Below the pieces are notes generated by a model that was given only the letters and a program-made list of their open reading frames with translations, was not told the DNA's origin and made no database searches. A stretch of 64,000 bases of DNA from the NCBI GenBank assembly GCA_024500155.1, contig CM044877.1:20416001-20480000 (forward strand), written 5' to 3'. The DNA is from Chenopodium formosanum. Its lineage: Eukaryota > Streptophyta > Magnoliopsida > Caryophyllales > Amaranthaceae. Of the stretch, positions 53,811 to 64,000 are shown piece after piece. The position numbers and the translations under genes are program-made. Within the stretch, counting starts at the first letter, position 1, and every line of letters starts with the position of its first letter.

Positions 53811-56800
53811 CTATGTAAAATGAGGCAGAAGAACTTCTTTATAAACAACGTTTTTAGTGAACACACCATCTTTTCCTTGAATGCTGCCATTGGTAACAAA
53901 GATCTTGGTTGTTTGTTGGGAAGTCCCTCTTGATAGTGCAACATACAATTGGCCATGACTAAAAACATGTTTGGGAAGATAAATACCAACATGCGGAATG
54001 GTTTGACCTTGAGATTTGTTAATGGTCAAGGCAAAACACAATTTCACTAGAAATTGTTTTCGAATCATTTCAAATGGTAACATCGCATCTTCAGCTGTTT
54101 TTAAAGAAATGTGTGGAATGAATACCTATGTACCTCGCTCTGCAATGTCCAGTCATGATTTCAGCCTCTATCACATGATTCATTAATTGACAACATATTA
54201 ACCTTTTCCCGTTGCATAGGCTGCTACTTGTATCAATATTTAGCAAAAGCATTATGGGTGATCCAACTTTCAACATCAAAAGATGCCGTGGCAAACCACC
54301 AAATGACAATGAATTTAAGAACTCTTGTTGGTAAAGATTTTGACGGTCTTCTGGCACAAAGTCAAAGGAATAATATATTTTTTTTATCTCCAGCAAAATA
54401 ATTTAGTATCTTCTCATTTAGCATATTAACCTCATCATTTGTTGGAGTTATTATACCCCTCTCTACCATATATGTCATATCCCCTTCATGTTTAAGTAAG
54501 TTTGGGAATACCTGATGGATTAAGTTATAATCGAGTTCTGGTTGCCATTTGGGATGCATAATGAAGATGGTAATTTAATCATGTCTTCATTAACTACAGG
54601 CTCCCTTCCATCACCAACTCTTAAAAGAAATGCTGCAAATTCTTCATCATGTCTGGATCTCATATTTTGAATGAGGTGAAGTTGCTGAACATGCCTCCAA
54701 AGTGTTGATTTAACTAAACATGCATCAATGGTTTGAGCTTTTGTTCCTTTAGTTACAACTGGAAGAATTTGCCTAAAATCTCCACCAAATACTAAAACCT
54801 TGCCACCAAAAGGAAAGTCAACCTCCATTAGATCTCTCAAGCTGCGATCTATAGCCTCATATGCATGTCAATGAGTCATAGTAGCTTCATCCCATATAAT
54901 AACAGCTGCATGCTTTACCAATTGTGCTTCAACATCTTGTTTGCTAAACTTCCACATTAATGAAGCATGCAATGTTACTGGAATCCACAAAGTTTTATGA
55001 GTTGTTTTACCTCGATGTAATAACGTGGCAGCAATACCTGAGCTAGCTACAGCAAGACCAAATTTCACTCTAATCTTAACAGTTGCAAGAATGGCACGAT
55101 ATAAGAAGGTCTTACCTGTACCACCTGGACCATCTATGAAGAAAATCTGATTTTTATCTCCATCTATAGCTTCCATTATGACATTAAATGAATGGCGTTG
55201 GTCATCATTAAGATGCTCAGCACAATACACATCTTCTAGTGGAATTGGAGCAGAGATTTTTTCATGTATAGCTCTGGCTAATTGTATGTTGCCATCTAAT
55301 TGCATGCTTATGACAGGGAGGTTGAAGTCACTAATAGTTCTGCCCAACTGCTTCAACATGCGATCTATGTCATAAAGAACGGAGTCACGAACAAATGATG
55401 TGCTTGGAGGATTGGAAAAAGTATAATCTTCAGCAATAAAATGGAAGAATTCATCCCATAAAGCACGAACACCACTTGGTTGGCAATAAACCAATATCGT
55501 GGCAAATAATCTTCTCAAGGAAGATGACATTTTAGAGTTTGATGCTTCTTGTAAACAATCATGAATGCTCGCATCATTCTCTATAAGACCTAATTTTTCA
55601 ACTGCTTCTCTAAAAGTGTGATAGGTAATTCCATTGACGGTTTGTAGATCCTAGAATGATTCAGGACCTTTGATATGATTAAGTACCTATTGCAAGAAAA
55701 ATCTCTCTCCTTCTATTGGTGATGCTGTGTATATTCTTCCAATCACTTTCAGGTTATTCCTCCTCTTCCTCCATGTTTTTGTTGATGTCATCCATCGGTA
55801 ATGCCGATGAAAGTCTTTATAGAGATAAGATCTTGCCTCAGGATCAATGGCATTCATCTTAAAGAATTTTGTGAGCATGGTTTGGGAGTTTTCTGGCATT
55901 TGAAGGATATCTTCGATAAATTGATTTGTATTAAATCATAGCTGGTGTCAATATGGAAGATGGAGTTGTAATCGTTCCACAGAAGGACATTCGAGTGATT
56001 GGAAACTAATAAATTCTCCATAAGGCCTCGGGTGCACAAACCCACCTAGAATCCACAAATTGTTGAATCTCATTGTTATCTGCTCTTGCTCGTACTTCCA
56101 TGGAAACACAATCAACACCCTTGTGCACATATTTGTACAGATATTTAACACTCTTGATGCTGTTACAAATCTCAACATTTATATGACAATCATACTTTAG
56201 TAGTAACCATTGATTGTAGGGAACAACCCAATTATTATCAACATAGGTTGAGCTATTCTCATGCAAAGGCACAACATCACGATCACCGCGACGACGGTAA
56301 ACAGGGTAAGAGTTGTCACCTTAAATAGTGCTTGCATATAATGGTTTTGGGAATTTTTGCTTACAAACTTCATTTTCCATTCAAGATGAATTTTGGTGTC
56401 CAACACCGCATGGGTTATGGATCATGTGTTTGAGAATATCACTATACAATCGTGGCTCCTCATCTCTATATGGTATTTCAGCTTTCACGCTTTTGTGATA
56501 TTCTTCGGGTGATCTTGGTTTGTCATTTTCATCCAAAATGAGTAACATGTGAATATGTATTGTCCTCTTTTTTGAAACTCAACGACATAGACATACGCCA
56601 CAACATTCCCAAGGACGCCTTTATCAACAACATCACTCTTGAACTCTTTAAATTTTGCATGATGTATCCTAGTGATTAAATCAGGTTGGTCTTGTGCAGT
56701 TTGACCGGGTAATAACTCTTACACAATTTCTTTCCATGATGGGTTGCATGTCATAGTGATGAAAAGGTCCGGCTTTCCATAATTTAGAACTAATGTCATT

Positions 56801-58063
56801 GCATCTTGATATCTTTCATTCAAGTCTCTTGGACTCCAACAAATGAAGAAGGTTAGATGGTTAGATGGTTGTTTTCCCAACATTTACTGTTAATGATTTA
56901 GGGTAAGTATATTTTAGCAAACTAATAAAGAAATTTGTAGTAACCATAATGTTTTAAATTATATATGTAACTTAAAAAAAATATCTAGATTTAGTTCTCC
57001 AACAGCCAAACAATCTTATACGCCTTGGTATAGTTCAGCTCTTATGGTATGTTGATGGTCTCGGATCTATCTTAGCTTATTAGCCTCAATTTTGACAAAT
57101 TGTCAACAACAAATTGTTGGAACAGTCGATGTGCAAGCAAGATGATTGAAATAGAATGTGGACATATCTGCAATAAAAATCATCTACATGGATTAGAAAT
57201 TATTACGAAAATCAATTTATTAACACATATAAGTGAGTGTAGTAACATTACTTGGAATTAATAGGCGTAAAAATCTCGGCACGGAATTGTTCTTCCATTA
57301 CTGTCAACACTATTAATCGACGATCCATAAGAATCATACGGAAAAAGTAATGGATATTGTAGAAGATCATAATATCCTGTCGTGTCCATGATAGTCATTA
57401 ATTCACCAGAATTTGACTGGACTAAAACATCTCTCGGATTCTAGTTTGCAACTTCTTCTCCACCGACAATCACTACAGCAACTTGAGAAGCAGATGGTAA
57501 ACAATATTCTGGCCGATTTGAAGGTGGTTCGCAAATGTGAAGTGCACATTGTTGTATGTCTTCGCGCTGTGCAAGAGATCAAAGAGTATGTGCAAATGGA
57601 TTGCGTTGATCCAGAATAGCCTTGAATCTTTGTATAATGTCTCGTCGCAACGTGTTATTCTCTGCTAATCGATTCTCAATATCATGTTCAATGTCGTATA
57701 TGTACAACCGAAGGAATCGTGGCCGACAATCTGACCCATTAGGGAGTAAACCACCTATCTTATGATATATGGAACCTTGAGCTCGAAAGGTATATACTCC
57801 TTGTTGGGCATTTGCTAAACTCTCATCTATGTGAACACCCATGGAAGTGAAGGCATGTATGTGCTTAAGTTTTCTAAGATTATGCCTAAAATCCACTCCA
57901 ATAGGTAATTGATCAGTGTATAATGATAGCAATTTTTCAGGAACTGGTATAGTTGGCAAGACTATCTTTCCGGACATACAACAAATCTGTGAAGATTCTT
58001 TATGAAAAAGTCGAGCTTGACAATGTGAACATAGTTTTGGAGGAGAAAGTTGGACTTGGGACT
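53811..58063 (-). pseudogene. Helitron Rep-helicase gene (decayed, 5' end cut off)
   Basis: It encodes the rolling-circle transposase of Helitrons. From 58063 downward: N-terminal region (RFLRLYIYDIEHDIENR); FVKIEANKLR and RAELYQG at about 57130-57020; Rep core with TMTCNPSWKEI (about 56750) and the HUH-type IHIHMLLILDEND (about 56560), which needs a frameshift; YLYKYVHKG (about 56130). The PIF1-like helicase follows: Walker A GPGGTGKT (about 55120), IIWDEATM, GGDFRQILPVV (54780), then TINKSQGQT and YVALSRG (about 54020-53920). Many stops and frameshifts. An Ogre-like LTR starts at 58064 within the N-terminal part. Confidence 0.9.
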
Positions 58064-59962
58064 TGTAGACACCCATTTGTGTCTCCCCAAAACCAAACCC
58101 ACTGATGAGTACCTTTCACGTCGAATCATAATTGAATGAAGTGAAAGTGTGGAAAGTTTAGTGTTGCGGATAGTTTTAATTTCTTTTCTCTTCTCTCTAT
58201 TTTTGAAAACTTATTTTAAGAAAACAGCCAATCCAGTTTGGTTGGTCCATGATATGGGTCCAATAGTAGTGTAGTTGGATTGGGCTTGAAAAGAGCTTTC
58301 CAACAATATATTATAAGCCCAAATCTGATGAATATTGAGGAAGTTATGGCCAATTTACTAAACTGGGCCCGGTTTGAGCCTTATATGCGGCCCAATGATC
58401 TAGAGGAGGGCCAAATATAGATTTATCATTCCTAATGCAATTAGGAATGGTTTTAGTCTTCTAGATTCTTCTAGAAGGTTCTTTTCATTCCTAATTCAAT
58501 TAGCATTGATAAATTGACTTTTCTTGACTTTTTAGAGTTTTAATCAGAATAAAAGAACGTTTTTGAGGAAAATACGATTTTATCCTCCTGTACTGCAATT
58601 TCTATCTGATTTTAAGAAAACGCGTGAATTTCTGAGTAAGCGCCAAACGCCAGCTGTAGCGCCTGACGCTACGCTTGGCGCCTGGTGCTAGCCTTAGCGT
58701 CTGGCGCTAAGGTCAGCGTTTGGCGCTAACTTGGCTTTTTGCGTCAAAATTCAGTTTTTGATGTTTTATCTTTTTGGTTGATTTTCTCTATAAATAACGT
58801 ATTAAAAACTCCGTTTTCATTCACCAACTCTCATCAAGATTTTCTTGATTACTCTTTCTCTCTTTCTCTCTTTCTCTCTCTTTTCTAAACTAGCCTTCTC
58901 TCAAATATAAAAATTCCGCATTCGCAAGATCTAGATATACCTAGCCATATTCGAAGTTGCCTTCGCCCTAGACGTGAAAGGTTTAATTTATGAGGGTTTG
59001 GTCCCAAATCTCTCTTTCAATTATTTAATTTAATTGTTGTTTTATTATTTTCCTTGAAGTTACTAACGTGAGTATTTTGTGATTATAAAGAGGTACGAGG
59101 CATCAAAGTAAGTACTTTAATGGTTTTTATTGATGTTATGATATAGAGTTCATGCTTAGATTGTTATTATTATATTCCTAGTATCATGTCGAGGGTAAAT
59201 TTAATACTAAGTATGATTGTTATGATGCCTTTTATGTTCTTCCTAATATTTATGATGTTAGTATCATGTTAGGGCTAAAGCTATGATTTTTAATGTTTAG
59301 TTACATGCTAGGGTTTGTTATTAATCTTATTAGTATCATGCATAGGAATCTTGCTATTATTATTATGCTTTAACATGAACATGATTTATTATGATTATAA
59401 TTATTATTATTGTTATGATTTATGATTATTATTATGTTGCTTGATATATATTTATTGTTATTGCTTGATCACACCTTTTATGCATGTTTAAAGGGAATTT
59501 GTACTTGTAATCACGCTTAATAAGATAATTAATAATCTTATTTAGGGTTAATTATGATTATAATTCAAGTGATCGCCAATAATAGTTTTATTTGTGCATT
59601 AAATTCAACCAACATAGATAAACATGTTTAGGGTTAAACCTATTGATTGTATGTTAGTCAGAAAGCGCACATGAATACGATCAGAATAAAGTAGAGGTCT
59701 ATTATTAGGGCAGGTTAAATCTTTTTTAGGTTGGATTTGTACCTTCATCCCCGAACCCTATTTGGTTCAAGACCTTATGGATTTGACGATCTCCTGGATC
59801 GTTAAGGGTGTAACCTTCACCTCGTGAACGGTTTACAAGTTCTTAAAATACTTGTTGGCGACTCTTTTGCTCTATCTTCTTTCCCTTTGGACGCCACCAT
59901 GCTTTAGTGTATGATCACAGTGGCATTCAAGCTAGGGGTTAATGCTTGAAATATTCCTTACA
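58064..59962 (+). repeat. Ogre-like LTR, second copy
   Basis: TGTAGACACC to TTCCTTACA; TATA at 58789-58796; GGCGCC-type words upstream of it (58630-58740). Confidence 0.9.
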
Positions 59963-59967
59963 GTTTT

Positions 59968-59985
59968 TGGCGACTCCGCTGGGGA
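59968..59985 (+). other. Primer binding site, second Ogre-like copy
   Basis: TGGCGACTCCGCTGGGGA, one base different from the first copy. Confidence 0.75.
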
Positions 59986-60185
59986 GGATTTCTATTTTAA
60001 TTCCTAAAATTTATTTTGGCAATGATTTAGAATGAGTGGATGAGACTCGAAATGTTCTAAGTATTTCATGCGCGTAATTTTGATTAACATTATTGTCATA
60101 TGCATAAAAAAGATCTCATTGGAAAGACCATCCGTAATGAGTTAAAACATAGGATTTTACACGTAGGAAATTTGAGAAATATCTT

Positions 60186-61334
60186 GGGAAATTCTCTTTG
60201 GTAACACCATACTTTTAACTTTTCTCAGTGGTGAATTACAAAAAAAATTATTATCTTTGGTAAACCTAAGTTTTGATTATCAAAGATAATACTTATTTTA
60301 ATTTAAACTCATTAACCATAGTTAGTTTTTATATTTTTTTAAATAATTAAATAATTTTTATTTTTAAAAAAAAACCAACCCCACCCACCGGTTCCCCAGC
60401 CAACCCCAGCCCCCTCCCCTCCACCAGCGCCACCGCACTTCATTGTCGGCCCACCCACCAACGCCGACACCCAAACCCCTTAACGCCGGCGACCATCCCA
60501 CACCTCTCCCCTTCCTCGAAAACCCTGAAACATTTCCATCCCCCACCCTCGAAAATCGCCAGTCCCTCATCCCCCACCACCGAAAACCACCGCCACGACC
60601 TTTCCTCTTTAACCTCTGGCCAAGCAATCTCCTCCCATCAGCCACCCCAATCTCCCACTCTTTCGCCTCCTTCCACCGCAATCGCACAACTCTCTTCTTC
60701 GCCCAGACCGAACCAAAACCCACGACCCAAATCAGTGACTTTAGGAGTTAGGGTTTTAGAACGCTGATGCTTCGAGTTTTCAATGGCCATGGTTCTAAAA
60801 ATCAGCGGCGGAAGTCTTGAAGGTGGAGGAAGGGCTGATTATGGTTTTTTATGGTGGTGTATTCGACGATTAGGGAATTTCAGAGTTTGTTTCTAGGGTT
60901 TTCAGAAGAACGGAAATGGGTTTCGGGGGTGGTTTTTATGGGTTTTCGGGGAGAAGGGAGGTGGGTTTCGGGGAATGGGTTGAGGCGCAGCATGCTAGGA
61001 GGCCGACACGCCGACGAGGCTAGTGGCTGGGCGGCAGCGTAGGTTGGGGCGGGGTATTGGGCGTCGGCGATGGCGATGGGTGGTGGGATGCAGGTCAGGG
61101 AAGGGGGCTGGGTTATTTTTTATTTTTTATATTTAAAAGAAATTAATTTTATTTATTTTTAAAATCATTTAAAACTTAAAAAAACCTAACTATGGTCAAA
61201 TATTTAGTTAAAATTAATCATTAATGTTATAGTTAGCTTAATATAAAAATTCGAGTTTACCAGAGATAATAAATTTTTTTGCAATTTACCACTGAGAAAA
61301 CTTAAAAGTATGGTGTTACCAAAGAGAATTTCTC
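60186..61334. mobile_element. MULE-type element with GC-rich insert (candidate Pack-MULE), 1149 bp
   Basis: Terminal inverted repeats of about 80 bp (60186-60267 and 61255-61334; GAGAAATTCTCTTTGG at the tips) and a 9-bp duplication AAATATCTT (60177-60185 and 61335-61343). The empty site is at 32757-32765 in the other Ogre copy. Long TIRs plus a 9-bp duplication indicate Mutator-like. The AT-rich arms enclose a GC-rich block (about 60372-61110) that does not resemble them. Confidence 0.85.
60372..61110 (+). other. GC-rich block inside the MULE
   Basis: The first part has an open frame (60443-60751) rich in Pro/Ser/His, resembling the low-complexity N-terminus of plant organellar precursors. 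The second part is G-rich and repetitive. Neither is a recognisable protein. It is likely captured host DNA. Confidence 0.4.
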
Positions 61335-62572
61335 AAATATCTTTCACAACTAGGACCGAAATAACACTGCGCGAAACTGGAAAATTTTATCGAGCACAGA
61401 AAGCTGCTGAGGCATGTAGGAATTAGTGTCAGCGACCAGAGTATTAGCGCCAGACGACAGTTCTGTCGCCAGGCGCTACAGCTAAAACCTAGCGCCAATC
61501 TCTGTTTGCTGGCGCCAAATTCTTCCAATACCGAGCCAGAAATATGCGTTCTAATTTCGACTAGTTTTTCGCATTGTTTGCTCGATCCTACTTCCTGATT
61601 GAGTTTTTCTCACTTTTTTGAAACTCATTTGTGTTCTACATATGGACATAACCCTCTGGGAATTCATGCTCCATCTACCTGATTGAACGCTCTGAGCAAC
61701 AAAGGGTACATCCGAGATTGTTGAATTCACCAAACCATGGAAGCGAGTTTTTTCTAAAACTCGCGGTGTCCCATCCACTCGCGCCAACCCTTCACGGTTA
61801 GGCTTCCGCGCGGTGCATCCGGACAATTAACCATGGACCCTCTATTGACTAAACCATATCCCAAACTTTAGAGAACTAGAGCCATGGTTAGGTTGCAAAC
61901 TTATTGCATCATATTGTGCCTACTTGACTAATTGTGCATTATTTGTTGTGCATATACTATGTTTTCTTAACCGTTTGTTTGACTTGTGTTAAGATTAAAT
62001 AAATTAATGACTTAAAGAACTTTGCCTAATTAATTAATTAATTAATTAATTTGAGTAAATAAAGTCTAATATTTTAATTAGAATTGACTTAGTACGACTT
62101 TAGGCATACCCCTGTTGATTAGTAACACCGAAAACAGTTCCAGATTGAAGCTCCAGCAATGGCGCCAAAGTCTGAATTGTAGCGCCACTCTATGGAGTGT
62201 GGCGCCAGGCGACAGCTCTGTCGTCTAGCGCTACACTACAAAGAGAGGCGCCAGTCCTGTCATTTTGACGACAGTTCGGATTATTGATCGAGTCATAACC
62301 TAGTGTCTAATTAACCAGTTTGCTAATTAATTCGGTTAAATTTTACTGTCAATAATACTTTGTTAAGTCTTTAATTGAGTTTAGGCACTAAGTCCCATGG
62401 TCTTACACAAGAGTCCAAACATGTCACTTACACTCAACGCACACACCAATACACACACTTTGACCATGTTTAAGAGAGTCTTGTCTGCGCGTTTTTTCCG
62501 TCATTTTTTTAGGGGGGTAAGTTGGATATTAATCCTCCAATTTAAAAACTATACTTAGCTCTAAAAATATAT

Positions 62573-64000
62573 TGTAGGCGTCGCTCGAAGTGAGCCTACG
62601 TAAAAAGCATGTTGTGAATATGCTTGGCACTCATAGGAAGTGGGAATTGACATATTACAAAAAGGGACACGATAAGGGAATAGGAAAGTAGGGAGCCGCC
62701 AACAAGTTTTTAAGGAACTTGTAAACCGTTCACGGATCATAAATGGAAACCACGATAAAGGGACAACGAAGGCAACAACGATTGACCCGTGAAGGTTACA
62801 CCCCATTCATAATCCATGAGATTACTAACTCTATATGGTTCGGAACCCCAAAAGAAGGATCGGGGATGATGGTATGAAGTGAGTCATGGAGTCACATTCG
62901 CCCGTATTGGCCTCTACTCGATTCTTATATTGAAAAGCATTCCTGTGATCTCAAAGGCATACAAACAAAATATTCAATTCTCTCCAAACTATTATTTAAC
63001 TAAATTGGTTGAATATTAATGCACACATAATTCTAAAATATTCGTGATCACTTGAATTAATTAACAAGATTAAAAAGGATCCTAAACCGGTTGTCCAAAT
63101 TATCTTATTAGGCGTGATTTTCAATTACATATTCCCTTCAAACATGCAATATAGTGACCATAAAAGTAATAGAACAAACATTAATATTGGAAGAAATTTA
63201 ATCACAATTCCAACAACATAAAATCGTTAGAAAAATAATAGAAATAAAAGGAACATGATCCTTACTTTGATTCTGTTTGTTTGCAACTACAAAATAATAA
63301 ACGAGTTAGTAACTTCAAGGAAATGATAAAACAATAATTAAATTAAATTAAATAAAGTAAGGTTGATTTGGGGCCTAACCCTCAAACAGTTCTACCTTTC
63401 ACGCCTTGGCTTAAGGATGGAACCACGAGTGAAGTATGGACTCCTTTGAGTACTTGAAGATGGAATTTTGAAGTGAAAAGGGGTAGGCTAGTGTTTAGGC
63501 TAAAGCATAGAAGAAAGAAAAATAAATCAGAGAATTACTCGGTGCCCCGTACATCAGAAATGAGGGGGTATTTATAGGGAAAATGTGCTGAGGGAGCACA
63601 CGGAACCATAAAATGATAAAAACCCTAAAAACGTATTCCACGACACGGAAAATCCCACCGTCAGATGGCACATTTTCCCATGACACAGTACATTTTTGGT
63701 GTGACGCAGGAAATTTTCAGAAAACGGAAAAGAAAATGCGTTAAGGGTTTATGCGGAAAAGACATGGAATGTCCCGTGTCACGACAGACTTCTCGTGTCA
63801 CGGGAAATCCCACCGTCAGACAGGAAGGATTCCCGTGACACGGTGGGTACCTACCGTGGCGCGGGAATTTCCAGCCTATTTTCCGTCTAAATACATTTTT
63901 AACCCTAATTTCATTCGGCATTTTAAGTGTCGATTGATAATTTCGGGCCTTTTCTGACTTATTATTATTTAGGCTAAAATAAGAAAATAATTAAATAAAA
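62573..64000 (-). mobile_element. Diverged Ogre-type LTR, minus strand, partial
   Basis: On the minus strand it ends ...GCCTACA at 62573. It shares with the other Ogre-like LTRs words such as the 'gcggctccctactttcc' tail zone, 'gtgatcacgaatatt' and 'gaacggtttacaag'. Minus-strand TATA at 63569-63576. U3 has repeated CCGTGTCACGGG-type hairpins (63640-63870). No PBS lies beyond 62573, so it is a 3' or solo LTR. The rest is outside the window. Confidence 0.7.

Larger units (their letters stand above)
58064..62572 (+). mobile_element. Second Ogre-like element, 5' part (LTR plus leader)
   Basis: LTR 58064-59962 (1899 bp), PBS 59968-59985 (TGGCGACTCCGCTGGGGA), leader collinear with 32566-33990 of the first copy. 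The leader is interrupted by a MULE (60186-61334) and ends at about 62570, where another LTR begins. No gag remains in the window. Left flank GGACT (58059-58063) would be the duplication; the right side is not seen. Confidence 0.85.

Noticed and set aside
60364..60751. Opposite-strand frames in the MULE interior as a host gene
   Set aside because: Low-complexity Pro/Ser or Gly/Arg content, bounded by TIRs; no domain recognised.

Overview
The window is a repeat-dense stretch of a plant nuclear genome, almost certainly a eudicot. The evidence is Ty3/gypsy retrotransposons with a plant-type antisense gene, Ogre-like long LTRs, CACTA, hAT, MULE, Stowaway and Helitron DNA elements, canonical GT-AG introns and (TAA)n microsatellites. 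I found no convincing host gene. Nearly every coding region belongs to a mobile element, and most carry stops or frameshifts. The species cannot be fixed from the sequence.

Layout, left to right. (1) 1-14722 is the right part of a CACTA transposon whose gene is split by a 12.36-kb Ty3/gypsy element (element A, 268-12622, 490-bp LTRs, 5-bp duplication CTAAC). Element A carries a 1.07-kb hAT-type element. (2) 14723-16457 is AT-rich and without genes, with a (TAA)n tract. (3) 16463-48840 is a composite built from a second, related Ty3/gypsy family (element B). Its 3' half occurs twice in opposite orientations, forming inverted arms of about 7 kb around an LTR-gag-pol core. It is bounded by TGTTG...AAACA ends and an imperfect 5-bp duplication (CCACG/CTACG). 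A gag-only Ogre-like element (30486-40530) and a 2.79-kb solo LTR (43676-46465) are nested in it. (4) 48846-53551 holds a Stowaway-like end and an old minus-strand solo LTR carrying a hAT element and a tRNA-like/SINE-like insert. (5) 53.8-58.06 kb is a decayed minus-strand Helitron Rep-helicase gene. (6) 58064-62572 is a second Ogre-like copy that cut the Helitron; its leader holds a MULE with a GC-rich insert. (7) 62573 to the window end is a diverged minus-strand Ogre-type LTR.

Elements A and B encode Gag, protease, RT, RNase H and integrase in the sense direction. Downstream of integrase each carries a multi-exon gene on the opposite strand. That gene has its own TATA box, a conserved MARTMQT start, a conserved domain resembling the family known as 'putative gypsy type transposon', a long coiled coil and an acidic tail. 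Its retention in two diverged families is the strongest sign here of a poorly characterised function. Other points of interest are the inverted composite, the triplicated zinc-knuckle Gag of the pol-less Ogre-like element, a foldable conserved-looking motif in its 3' non-coding region, and GGCGCC clusters next to its promoter.

All assignments come from reading the sequence and from remembered family features; no database search was run.
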